Notes under the pieces: model-generated
The model's input: the letters and a program-made list of their open reading frames with translations, nothing else
Database searches by the model: none
What the model was told of the DNA's origin: nothing
Assembly: GCA_013368325.1 (NCBI GenBank)
Contig: JAACJK010000084.1
Location: 1 to 28,254, forward strand
Origin: Ephemerocybe angulata
Taxonomy: Eukaryota > Basidiomycota > Agaricomycetes > Agaricales > Psathyrellaceae
Length of the DNA stretch: 28,254 nucleotides
Reading direction: 5' to 3'
Shown: positions 1-11,100 of the stretch, piece by piece
Layout: every line of letters begins with the position of its first letter
How positions within the stretch are numbered: position 1 is the first letter of the stretch
Made by a program: the position numbers and the translations under genes

Positions 1-2271
1 ATCCCTGCAAACGCGAAACGGTGGAAGCGATGTGAGGGTATAGGGAGACGGTCGAGGCGAGTGTTTGTGGAACGAAAGCGATCCGGGATTCGAAGTGCCA
101 GCGTTTGGTTTCCCCCAATGAGTCAGCAAGAGCCCGTGGATGTCGGCGATTTTTTGTATGGAAAAGTCCGAGTATATGGACGCCCAGAAGTATCCCTCCT
201 GGCCTTTCTTCGTGTCCTGCACGTAAGATTTCGATGGCACGTTGTCGCGCAATCGAGAGTTGGTCACCAGCAAGAAACTGGACAACGGGAGGATTGTCGT
301 TCAGGCGGAGCTCGTCCCGGATTGCTTCGACCACCTCGATATTTCCCGTTGTGGACGACTCGCGATATGCCATGCGGGCAGTGGGTAAAGCTTTGTTTTG
401 CTCGGCTTGAGCTTCAGCTCCGACTGCGGCTGGAAATCTTTCATGTCCCCCTTGAATCGCTCGAACCCTTCCCCACCATATTCCACGATAATGCGTAAGA
501 CGGTTGCCACAAGGTATTTCTGAAAATCCTCCTCCTCCTTTCCACTAAGAAGGATGTCGTCCAGACTAAGCTCTGGTGCCTTCAGAAAAGCGTCCTGCAT
601 GGCTTTGATATCCAGGTCCTCAACGGTAGCTGGTCCATTTAGTGTGAAGAGAGTGGCGCAGGTGCCGTTCTCCTGCGTGTCTGGAGATATATAGGTCAGT
701 AGTAAATCTCATCATAGAGTTCCATTACGCACCATGCCGCCCAAGAATCTGCTCTGCGCTTGAAAAGTTCACATTGATGTTATCGTATACCACACCATAT
801 AGACCCGTTGCTGCGATATCCCGAGCCTCTTTGCGATTGGAGTCCGAGAGCTGAAGGAGAGTGCCCAGTCGTTGACCCTCCTCAGGGGCGTTGATGTCGC
901 GGTGGATGTTAGCCGGTGGGGTAATAGGGGCATCAGCGACAGGCGCCTCTACGCCAGGTGTCGGGGTGCTCGGTGCTGCCAGCACTTTCTTTCGTTTGCG
1001 GAAGCGGCGCAGGCGTGTTGATACTAATGAGCTATAGCTCTCGCAAAGCCCTAGCTTTGAAAGAACATTTATCAATTGGCGTAAGGCGCCCGAGGCATAC
1101 AGGTAAAGACCCATGATGCGCTTGATGAGGTTGTTCGCTCGGCTGTACTCGCCCAAGCACATCAGTGCGACAATTGTTATAACCTATTGAGAAGCAGCAT
1201 TAGTGCTGGCCAAACTCAGATTACAGAATACACTTACGATACCAGTCTTCGGCGACGTTCAGCACTGTGTGATGCCGCGTAACGAGATGTGGTGAATGCC
1301 GTGATAATGGCCATGGCTGTGGGCGCTAATTCAGACCTGAGCGCCTCGGTGTAGCCCTGCAGGTCGAACGACGTGACGAGATCATTGTTGATGACCCGCT
1401 GGGCTGTTTGGAGTAGCTTCTTCCGAGTTATACGCTTCGCTTCGCGGGCAGCCAAAGAACCCACGAATGCCGTTGCCCACTTTCGAATCTTCCCCCTCGC
1501 TACCTTACTCTTCTGCGTAGACCACCATCCGAGAATTTGTTCAATGGCACCAGGCGGTTGGAATAAACCGTACCAGCGCTTCTTTCCATCCGTCTTCGCC
1601 GGGTCGGACACGTACTTGAGAAGGTCGGCCAGACTGACATCCTCTTCCTCCATCTCAGCAAGAATCGACGCGCACTTGCGATCCACCTCCGCACTGTCAG
1701 CCTCTTCCCGTTCCTCTCGAATCTGTGCCAGTGTTTGCCCCCGCTTCTTAAGACCCTTCTCTCGGCGGCGAGCTGCCTTCTGCTCCTTGCTACCTTTGCG
1801 GATGGGGCTGCTAATCTTGTTGTCGCCAAACTGCTCTCGCATGAGATCCTCGATAGACTGCTCAGCCGCCGGTGCTGATGCGAATATGCCAGATGACGCT
1901 GGACGAGGTAAGGCTTCTTCCGTTCCCGTGTCGTTGTGATGGTGGGCATTAGGTGCGTTCGGCGTGTTAGGTGGTTTCGGGGCGAGGGGAACAGCTGCTT
2001 GCAGTGGGCTGGACGGGGGGCTCGAAAGATCACCTGCGAGGCTCGAAGGTGGGAGGGATGAATGTCGAGCCTCAGCGAGTGCATCTTCATCGTCTTCATC
2101 TCTGTCTTCGTCTTCGTCTTCGTCAGTCCATTCTTCATCTTCGTCCCCTTCCTCGGCATCAGGCCATTCTTCGTCTTCGTCCTCTTCCTCGTCAGTCCAT
2201 TCTTCGTCTTCGTCGCCGATGTTAAGCGTGATAATCTCCAAGTCATTGCTGTCAACAGACGTGGAAGGCAT
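1..2271 (-). pseudogene. DUF6589-family protein gene, left copy, 3'-truncated and frameshifted
   Basis: This is a second copy of the gene at 8108-11843, read on the minus strand. Exon 1 starts at 2271, introns lie at 1184-1237 and 681-732, and the third exon runs off the window at position 1. Relative to the right copy it lacks one base in the T run near 1247-1249, so exon 1 shifts frame and stops at 1234 just inside the intron. It also has six further single-base indels between about 39 and 363. Substitution-free identity elsewhere argues that these may be consensus errors, so 'pseudogene' describes the sequence as given and not necessarily the biology. Confidence 0.75.
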
Positions 2272-2423
2272 GGCAAAGGTATGTGGTATTGGAAAGGTGG
2301 GTTTGGCGAACTAGATTTATAGTGACGGAATATGTTTCGGGCGGTTTAAATTATGATCGGCTTTCTTCGATCGCTGTTTGCAAAATTGAGCCGGTCCTCT
2401 CTCTCCTCGAGTATCGACAGCCC
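2272..2423. promoter_or_regulatory. Shared divergent promoter, left copy
   Basis: The 152 bp gap between the divergent starts at 2271 (minus) and 2424 (plus) mirrors the gap at 7956-8107. It must carry both promoters unless they lie inside the genes. It contains the mirrored TATAAAT-like box, read on the minus strand. Confidence 0.5.
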
Positions 2424-4943
2424 ATGGACAAGCGCACTCTGCCCAAACAGAAGCACCTCGCAAAAACGAGGAAGGGATCCTGGAAGGCACTATCTGACTC
2501 CGACCTAGAAGATTTGAGTGCTTCTATTCAGAGAACATTCAAATGGGAACACGAACCTCGTCAATTCCAGCTCGACGCAATCAAGGCTCAATTGCAACGA
2601 AAGGATGTGATCGTCCATGCAGGCACCGGCTTTGGAAAAACTGCCATTGCAGCAGGACCACACGCGTTGGAGGAGATGAAGGGGAAGGTTACGTTCCTAA
2701 TTTCACCTCTGATTGCCCTGCAGGAGGAACAGGCGGCGACATTTGAGAGTGAATTCCATCTATCGGCCGTTGCAATCAACAGCACCCATGGAGGCCTGAA
2801 TAAGAAGTTATTATCTGTCAGTATCTGAATTTGCTTTCGATGAAACAGTTTATTCACGTCTATACCAGGATATCCGGGAGGGCCGTTGGCAAATCGTAGT
2901 CATCTCCCCAGAGATGATGCTCCCAAGGCCTTCTTATCCCAGGTCATTCGTCACCGGGACATGCTTCAGCGGACACTTGCTGTCGTGGTCGACGAAGCGC
3001 ATGTCGTTTCTCACTGGGGTTCTGGATTTCGCAAACAATACGGTACACTCGGAATTCTTAAGGCACTCCTTCCTCGAGAGACGCCATTTGTTGCTTTGTC
3101 GGCGACACTACCACCGCGCGTACGGAACGACGTGGAGAAAAAGCTGCAGCTAAATCAAAAGACCCTGGTCAGCATTGATATGGGAAACGACCGAACCACC
3201 GTGTCGCTCATCGTGCGAGGGATGCAACATTCCATGAACACATATAACGACCTAGCCCTTGCAGTACCTGACGGTATCGAGACTCCAGACGAAATCCCGA
3301 AAGCGTTCATCTACGCAGACACGCTTGCGGTTGCGACTCAGATCGAAACCTACCTGTACGAGGAACGATGTCCAAAGGACCTCTGGTACAAAGGCTTCAT
3401 TCGGCCCTACAGTGCCGCTTTCTCATCTGCATATCGACACGCAGTCATGGTCTTATTTCGGATGGGTATTGTACGCATACTAATCTGCACAGACGCCGCA
3501 GGAATGGTAAGTACCAGGGTCATTATTTGGAGAGGATGGAACTCACCAACTCGTTGACAGGGATGTAATATACCGGACATCGACCTCGTCATTCAATGGA
3601 AACTCCCAGCATCTGTGTCATCCTTCGTACAGCGGGCGGGACGAGCCGCGAGGGGCCATGGGCGAACCGGACTTGCTGTGTTGTTGGTGGAAAAGAGTGT
3701 CTATGAGGGCGACGTCGTCACCTATGTTACACAAAGGCAGTCAGAACAGGTGCAGGAGAAGGGGAAAAGCAAGCCAAAGAAATCGTCGGTGCGTGAAGCC
3801 GCTTCGTATCCCAAGGGAGAGAAAGGCTATGCAGTGGCACGAGGCTCGTTGAGAGGGGGGTACGATAAAGCAAATGATACCACAAACGACCCTATCGACG
3901 TACCTCTGGATGAATCGGCCATAGACGAAGGCCTTTATACCCTCGTCCAGACGGGCAAATGTCGCCGGGGCGTCCTCACGAAGGTATTTGGAAATAAGCC
4001 TGCTGGTGCGTTTAGCTATTCTGCGCTGCTGCACGATGCTGACTAGTGAATAGAACCGACCGTACCTTGCTGCGACACATGCGACCCCTCCCTTCTCGAT
4101 CGCGCCAGACCAGGTCCTCCAAAAATCGCGAAGCGAGCCGTTGCTGTCAAGCGTGGAATACCGAATTTGCTCGTGATGGAGCAGATTCGTGCATGGCGAG
4201 TCCGCATCCACGACAAAGCCTTCACTCGGTCCTTCTTCAGCCCAGCGGGGTTCATGAGCAATGATCTTGTTGAGCTGCTCGCTTCTGTGGGGCCTATCAA
4301 TACGAAGGCGAAGTTACTGGCTGTTCTTGGAGGTCAATGGGCGCGCTCATTCGCAACGTATGGGGACGCGTTGCTTACCGAGTTAAAGAGAATCAACATT
4401 CCCCCTATGAAGCCGAAGCCGAAGAAAAAGAAGGACAACGCGAAGAGACCCCAAGCAGCGAGCGATACCGGCGAGGGGAACGATGATGGGAGAGGAAGAA
4501 AGAGAGCGAGGGTTGCGAGTTCAACGATTGCCACGCCAACAGCGCCCGCGATCGAAGCTGTCACCCCAGCTGTCAACCCGTCACCCGCACCTGTGCCTGT
4601 CACAAACTCACCTCTCCCTCAGACGCCTGCACGCTCAAGCAGTGCGTCGTCAAACCCCTACAGTGCCCTTCGATCTGTGGGAGCAACCGCCGCTGCGAGC
4701 TCAAGTCCAGCTCTGTACCCATACCCCGGATACCCGCAGGCATACCCTTCGACTCCCATTCAGATCCGCTACGGCAGCTTCACACACCCTTGGCCGTTAG
4801 AGCCACGTAATCCCCCTCAGCCGGGGTTGGTGGTAGCTTCGGTTTGGTGCGGGGAGGCGTACGGATACGCGTTGCGCTGGGTTCCTCCTCCACAAGCGCC
4901 GGGCGCTTCGCAAGTGCCGGCGCCAGGTCCCGCACGCACCTAA
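2424..4943 (+). pseudogene. RecQ-like DEAH helicase gene, left copy, frameshifted as written
   Basis: Mirror copy of the gene at 5435-7955. Exons correspond to 2424-2816, 2869-3506, 3561-4005 and 4054-4943, with GT-AG introns of 52, 54 and 48 bp. One T present in the right copy is missing at about 2921-2924. The frame therefore shifts a few codons after the SPEMML segment and before the DEAH box. All other translated parts match the right copy exactly. Either this copy is dead, or the missing base is a sequencing error. Confidence 0.75.
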
Positions 4944-5113
4944 GTCCGAAGGGGTCAAAAAAAAGTGCTCCAGGTGACATTCTAAATCGCATTTTTATGT
5001 AGTTCTAGTTACGAAAATCTAAAAATCCCGAGGGTGAATTTTGACAACTTTTGAACGAAATTTCTCTAAGTCCGGGTCACAACCCTGTCACTCCCCCAAA
5101 AGCGCTTCGAGTG

Positions 5114-5256
5114 TACCAGTCCTTACCCTGAGTTGCGTTGTTTGCACAACGTCTTCCTTATATAGTCAATAATTTGTATGATGCATGTCGTGTTTGTTGA
5201 TGGGAATTAGGCAAACAAGAAGCAAACACAGGGTAAGGTACTGGATGCGAGTCTAG
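5114..5256 (+). repeat. 143 bp repeat unit at the palindrome centre (copy 1)
   Basis: This sequence is identical to 12094-12236. It begins TACCAGTCCTTACCCTG and ends with CAGGGTAAGG, TACTGG and GCGAGTCTAG. Its outer parts are inverted: CCAGTCCTTACCCTG near the start pairs with CAGGGTAAGGTACTGG near the end, one base longer, so it resembles a small non-autonomous terminal-inverted-repeat element or a subtelomeric unit. It is AT-rich, with no coding potential. Positions 5123-5255 are the unpaired spacer between the two element copies. Confidence 0.85.
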
Positions 5257-5258
5257 GA

Positions 5259-5318
5259 CTGGTACACTCGAAGCGCTTTTGGGGGAGTGACAGGGTTGTG
5301 ACCCGGACTTAGAGAAAT
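5259..5318 (+). repeat. Left terminal inverted repeat of the complete element
   Basis: It reads CTGGTACACTCGAAGC, then a GTGAC-containing middle, then CCGGACTTAGAGAAAT. The first and last 16 bases are identical to the reverse complement of 11957-12016, and the middle is diverged. The same sequence, mirrored, ends the left copy at about 5119. Confidence 0.85.
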
Positions 5319-5434
5319 TTCGTTCAAAAGTTGTCAAAATTCACCCTCGGGATTTTTAGATTTTCGTAACTAGAACTACATAAAAATGCGATTTAGAATG
5401 TCACCTGGAGCACTTTTTTTTGACCCCTTCGGAC

Positions 5435-7955
5435 TTAGGTGCGTGCGGGACCTGGCGCCGGCACTTGCGAAGCGCCCGGCGCTTGTGGAGGAGGAACCCA
5501 GCGCAACGCGTATCCGTACGCCTCCCCGCACCAAACCGAAGCTACCACCAACCCCGGCTGAGGGGGATTACGTGGCTCTAACGGCCAAGGGTGTGTGAAG
5601 CTGCCGTAGCGGATCTGAATGGGAGTCGAAGGGTATGCCTGCGGGTATCCGGGGTATGGGTACAGAGCTGGACTTGAGCTCGCAGCGGCGGTTGCTCCCA
5701 CAGATCGAAGGGCACTGTAGGGGTTTGACGACGCACTGCTTGAGCGTGCAGGCGTCTGAGGGAGAGGTGAGTTTGTGACAGGCACAGGTGCGGGTGACGG
5801 GTTGACAGCTGGGGTGACAGCTTCGATCGCGGGCGCTGTTGGCGTGGCAATCGTTGAACTCGCAACCCTCGCTCTCTTTCTTCCTCTCCCATCATCGTTC
5901 CCCTCGCCGGTATCGCTCGCTGCTTGGGGTCTCTTCGCGTTGTCCTTCTTTTTCTTCGGCTTCGGCTTCATAGGGGGAATGTTGATTCTCTTTAACTCGG
6001 TAAGCAACGCGTCCCCATACGTTGCGAATGAGCGCGCCCATTGACCTCCAAGAACAGCCAGTAACTTCGCCTTCGTATTGATAGGCCCCACAGAAGCGAG
6101 CAGCTCAACAAGATCATTGCTCATGAACCCCGCTGGGCTGAAGAAGGACCGAGTGAAGGCTTTGTCGTGGATGCGGACTCGCCATGCACGAATCTGCTCC
6201 ATCACGAGCAAATTCGGTATTCCACGCTTGACAGCAACGGCTCGCTTCGCGATTTTTGGAGGACCTGGTCTGGCGCGATCGAGAAGGGAGGGGTCGCATG
6301 TGTCGCAGCAAGGTACGGTCGGTTCTATTCACTAGTCAGCATCGTGCAGCAGCGCAGAATAGCTAAACGCACCAGCAGGCTTATTTCCAAATACCTTCGT
6401 GAGGACGCCCCGGCGACATTTGCCCGTCTGGACGAGGGTATAAAGGCCTTCGTCTATGGCCGATTCATCCAGAGGTACGTCGATAGGGTCGTTTGTGGTA
6501 TCATTTGCTTTATCGTACCCCCCTCTCAACGAGCCTCGTGCCACTGCATAGCCTTTCTCTCCCTTGGGATACGAAGCGGCTTCACGCACCGACGATTTCT
6601 TTGGCTTGCTTTTCCCCTTCTCCTGCACCTGTTCTGACTGCCTTTGTGTAACATAGGTGACGACGTCGCCCTCATAGACACTCTTTTCCACCAACAACAC
6701 AGCAAGTCCGGTTCGCCCATGGCCCCTCGCGGCTCGTCCCGCCCGCTGTACGAAGGATGACACAGATGCTGGGAGTTTCCATTGAATGACGAGGTCGATG
6801 TCCGGTATATTACATCCCTGTCAACGAGTTGGTGAGTTCCATCCTCTCCAAATAATGACCCTGGTACTTACCATTCCTGCGGCGTCTGTGCAGATTAGTA
6901 TGCGTACAATACCCATCCGAAATAAGACCATGACTGCGTGTCGATATGCAGATGAGAAAGCGGCACTGTAGGGCCGAATGAAGCCTTTGTACCAGAGGTC
7001 CTTTGGACATCGTTCCTCGTACAGGTAGGTTTCGATCTGAGTCGCAACCGCAAGCGTGTCTGCGTAGATGAACGCTTTCGGGATTTCGTCTGGAGTCTCG
7101 ATACCGTCAGGTACTGCAAGGGCTAGGTCGTTATATGTGTTCATGGAATGTTGCATCCCTCGCACGATGAGCGACACGGTGGTTCGGTCGTTTCCCATAT
7201 CAATGCTGACCAGGGTCTTTTGATTTAGCTGCAGCTTTTTCTCCACGTCGTTCCGTACGCGCGGTGGTAGTGTCGCCGACAAAGCAACAAATGGCGTCTC
7301 TCGAGGAAGGAGTGCCTTAAGAATTCCGAGTGTACCGTATTGTTTGCGAAATCCAGAACCCCAGTGAGAAACGACATGCGCTTCGTCGACCACGACAGCA
7401 AGTGTCCGCTGAAGCATGTCCCGGTGACGAATGACCTGGGATAAGAAGGCCTTGGAGAGCATCATCTCTGGGGAGATGACTACGATTTGCCAACGGCCCT
7501 CCCGGATATCCTGGTATAGACGTGAATAAACTGTTTCATCGAAAGCAAATTCAGATACTGACAGATAATAACTTCTTATTCAGGCCTCCATGGGTGCTGT
7601 TGATTGCAACGGCCGATAGATGGAATTCACTCTCAAATGTCGCCGCCTGTTCCTCCTGCAGGGCAATCAGAGGTGAAATTAGGAACGTAACCTTCCCCTT
7701 CATCTCCTCCAACGCGTGTGGTCCTGCTGCAATGGCAGTTTTTCCAAAGCCGGTGCCTGCATGGACGATCACATCCTTTCGTTGCAATTGAGCCTTGATT
7801 GCGTCGAGCTGGAATTGACGAGGTTCGTGTTCCCATTTGAATGTTCTCTGAATAGAAGCACTCAAATCTTCTAGGTCGGAGTCAGATAGTGCCTTCCAGG
7901 ATCCCTTCCTCGTTTTTGCGAGGTGCTTCTGTTTGGGCAGAGTGCGCTTGTCCAT
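5435..7955 (-). CDS. RecQ-like DEAH-box ATP-dependent DNA helicase
   Basis: Four exons on the minus strand: 7955-7563, 7510-6872, 6817-6373 and 6324-5435, giving 788 aa; introns of 52, 54 and 48 bp are all GT-AG and their phases match. Visible superfamily 2 motifs are Walker A AGTGFGKT (residues 66-73), DEAH (173-176), SAT (209-211) and motif VI QRAGRAARG (368-376). A RecQ-type zinc site follows: CRR with C478, then C498, C499 and C502. The C-terminus has a basic stretch MKPKPKKKK (611-619), a possible nuclear signal, then a long Pro/Ser/Ala-rich tail. RecQ helicases unwind DNA 3'-5' in recombination and repair; here the role is probably tied to the element. I chose ATG 7955 (MDKRTLP) because an in-frame upstream ATG at 8096 would cover the whole promoter gap with unconserved sequence. 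No RQC or HRDC domain was recognised. Confidence 0.88.
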
Positions 7956-8107
7956 GGGCTGTCGATACTCGAGGAGAGAGAGGACCGGCTCAATTTTGCA
8001 AACAGCGATCGAAGAAAGCCGATCATAATTTAAACCGCCCGAAACATATTCCGTCACTATAAATCTAGTTCGCCAAACCCACCTTTCCAATACCACATAC
8101 CTTTGCC
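7956..8107. promoter_or_regulatory. Shared divergent promoter of helicase and DUF6589 genes
   Basis: The two genes start 152 bp apart in opposite directions. A TATAAAT box at 8058-8064 lies about 45 bp before the plus-strand ATG at 8108. An AT-rich TTTAAAT stretch near 8030 may serve the minus-strand helicase gene. Co-expression of the two products is inferred from this arrangement. Confidence 0.55.
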
Positions 8108-11100
8108 ATGCCTTCCACGTCTGTTGACAGCAATGACTTGGAGATTATCACGCTTAACATCGGCGACGAAGACGAAGAATGGACTGACGAGGAAGAGGAC
8201 GAAGACGAAGAATGGCCTGATGCCGAGGAAGGGGACGAAGATGAAGAATGGACTGACGAAGACGAAGACGAAGACAGAGATGAAGACGATGAAGATGCAC
8301 TCGCTGAGGCTCGACATTCATCCCTCCCACCTTCGAGCCTCGCAGGTGATCTTTCGAGCCCCCCGTCCAGCCCACTGCAAGCAGCTGTTCCCCTCGCCCC
8401 GAAACCACCTAACACGCCGAACGCACCTAATGCCCACCATCACAACGACACGGGAACGGAAGAAGCCTTACCTCGTCCAGCGTCATCTGGCATATTCGCA
8501 TCAGCACCGGCGGCTGAGCAGTCTATCGAGGATCTCATGCGAGAGCAGTTTGGCGACAACAAGATTAGCAGCCCCATCCGCAAAGGTAGCAAGGAGCAGA
8601 AGGCAGCTCGCCGCCGAGAGAAGGGTCTTAAGAAGCGGGGGCAAACACTGGCACAGATTCGAGAGGAACGGGAAGAGGCTGACAGTGCGGAGGTGGATCG
8701 CAAGTGCGCGTCGATTCTTGCTGAGATGGAGGAAGAGGATGTCAGTCTGGCCGACCTTCTCAAGTACGTGTCCGACCCGGCGAAGACGGATGGAAAGAAG
8801 CGCTGGTACGGTTTATTCCAACCGCCTGGTGCCATTGAACAAATTCTCGGATGGTGGTCTACGCAGAAGAGTAAGGTAGCGAGGGGGAAGATTCGAAAGT
8901 GGGCAACGGCATTCGTGGGTTCTTTGGCTGCCCGCGAAGCGAAGCGTATAACTCGGAAGAAGCTACTCCAAACAGCCCAGCGGGTCATCAACAATGATCT
9001 CGTCACGTCGTTCGACCTGCAGGGCTACACCGAGGCGCTCAGGTCTGAATTAGCGCCCACAGCCATGGCCATTATCACGGCATTCACCACATCTCGTTAC
9101 GCGGCATCACACAGTGCTGAACGTCGCCGAAAGACTGGTATCGTAAGTGTATTCTGTAATCTGAGTTTGGCCAGCACTAATGCTGCTTCTCAATAGGTTA
9201 TAACAATTGTCGCACTGATGTGCTTGGGCGAGTACAGCCGAGCGAACAACCTCATCAAGCGCATCATGGGTCTTTACCTGTATGCCTCGGGCGCCTTACG
9301 CCAATTGATAAATGTTCTTTCAAAGCTAGGGCTTTGCGAGAGCTATAGCTCATTAGTATCAACACGCCTGCGCCGCTTCCGCAAACGAAAGAAAGTGCTG
9401 GCAGCACCGAGCACCCCGACACCTGGCGTAGAGGCGCCTGTCGCTGATGCCCCTATTACCCCACCGGCTAACATCCACCGCGACATCAACGCCCCTGAGG
9501 AGGGTCAACGACTGGGCACTCTCCTTCAGCTCTCGGACTCCAATCGCAAAGAGGCTCGGGATATCGCAGCAACGGGTCTATATGGTGTGGTATACGATAA
9601 CATCAATGTGAACTTTTCAAGCGCAGAGCAGATTCTTGGGCGGCATGGTGCGTAATGGAACTCTATGATGAGATTTACTACTGACCTATATATCTCCAGA
9701 CACGCAGGAGAACGGCACCTGCGCCACTCTCTTCACACTAAATGGACCAGCTACCGTTGAGGACCTGGATATCAAAGCCATGCAGGACGCTTTTCTGAAG
9801 GCACCAGAGCTTAGTCTGGACGACATCCTTCTTAGTGGAAAGGAGGAGGAGGATTTTCAGAAATACCTTGTGGCAACCGTCTTACGCATTATCGTGGAAT
9901 ATGGTGGGGAAGGGTTCGAGCGATTCAAGGGGGACATGAAAGATTTCCAGCCGCAGTCGGAGCTGAAGCTCAAGCCGAGCAAAACAAAGCTTTACCCACT
10001 GCCCGCATGGCATATCGACGAGTCGTCCACAACGGGAAATATCGAGGTGGTCGAAGCAATCCGGGACGAGCTCCGCCTGAACGACAATCCTCCCGTTGTC
10101 CAGTTTCTTGCTGGTGACCAACTCTCGATTGCGCGACAACGTGCCATCGAAATCTTACGTGCAGGACACGAAGAAGGCCAGGAGGGATACTTCTGGGCCG
10201 TCCATATACTCGGACTTTTCCATACAAAAATCGCCGACATCCACGGGCTCTTGCTGACTCATTGGGGGAAACCAAACGCTGGCACTTCGAATCCCGGATC
10301 GCTTTCGTTCCACAACACTCGCCTCGACCGTCTCCCTATCACCCTCACATCGCTTCCACCGTTTCGCGTTTGCAGGGATCTCGTATTTGTGTCACTATAC
10401 GCACGTATTCTCCACTGCCTTCTCCTTGTGTCGGGTTCTGAGTCCCTCGAAGAATACTTGGAGAAATTCGGGACTTGGGATGACCTTGTTCGGCATTCGC
10501 AGGACATATACTCCTATTACGGTCGGAGCGAAGTTGTCGAACAGCTGCGGTGGGATCGGCATGTGTCCATGACTGACCCAGAGACAGGAGAGCAGACGAA
10601 GACAGCGACCAAGGGTGACATGGTGTTCGAGAACGGGATTTTGTTTATTCGAGATGCGCTTATATCTAGGGAGCTCACCGACTCCGTCAAGTCCAATGAC
10701 CCCGGTCGTATCATTCTGGTTCTGAAGACTCTCGCCTTGAGCTTTCGCGGAACAGGTCGACTGAAGTATGCGTACGAGATGCTTCATTTCGTTCACCACA
10801 TTGCCCACATTTGGCCAGCAGGCATACGGTACGTCTAATCTTTGAGAGAATTACCAGTGCCCATAACTCACAAATAACCATCAGCCGTATAGCCCTCAAT
10901 AATCTCGTCTTGAACCCCTCAGGGCTACCAGAGGGCGGTGTCGAGTGTGACTTAGCACAAGAACACATGAATCTCTTGGGAAAGGTATGTCGGCATTCTC
11001 ATAACATCATTGCACTCTCCTGATTGACTTCCCAAGGTCAAATACAAAGCCCGTGGGTCGAACGCATCCTGGGAGTGGTTTTTTACCATCATGCCAACCG

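Larger units (their letters stand above)
1..5122 (-). mobile_element. Left copy of the RecQ + DUF6589 element (incomplete)
   Basis: This stretch is the reverse complement of 5256-10379 and holds a second, inverted copy of the same element. Its helicase end (about 5060-5119) faces the spacer; its other terminus lies beyond the window start. Mirrored coordinates sum to 10378 near the centre and drift to 10381 and back to 10380 toward position 1 because of eight single-base indels. I saw no substitutions, and the translated frames away from the indels are identical between arms. Both genes in this copy are broken by those indels as written. Confidence 0.9.
1..10379. repeat. Near-perfect 5.1 kb inverted repeat (palindrome)
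   Basis: The arms are 1-5122 and 5256-10379, around a 133 bp spacer. The left arm reaches the window edge, so the full palindrome may be longer outside the window; the right element continues past 10379 to about 12016. Arm differences are limited to single-base indels near positions 39, 64-66, 150-155, 182, 205-207, 362, 1247-1249 and 2921-2924. Confidence 0.92.

Noticed and set aside
5121..5238. TTACCCTG / CAGGGTAA as a telomere repeat
   Set aside because: Resembles but does not equal TTAGGG arrays; it occurs once on each side as an inverted pair, not as a tandem array.
5250..5262. Target-site duplication at the ends of the complete element
   Set aside because: The bases just outside the two termini (GTCTAGGA versus CCGTTACC) do not match.
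5386..5598. 70-codon frame at the helicase 3' end, present in both arms
   Set aside because: It runs antisense over the helicase C-terminus and 3' region, has no family similarity, and is duplicated only because the arms are.
8065..8415. Ser-rich minus-strand frame opposite the acidic tract
   Set aside because: Poly-Ser arises from the complement of GA-rich codons for Asp and Glu.
8440..9006. 188-codon minus-strand frame inside the DUF6589 gene (and its mirror at 1373-1939)
   Set aside because: It is antisense to a well-supported exon and its composition follows the opposite strand; no motif seen.
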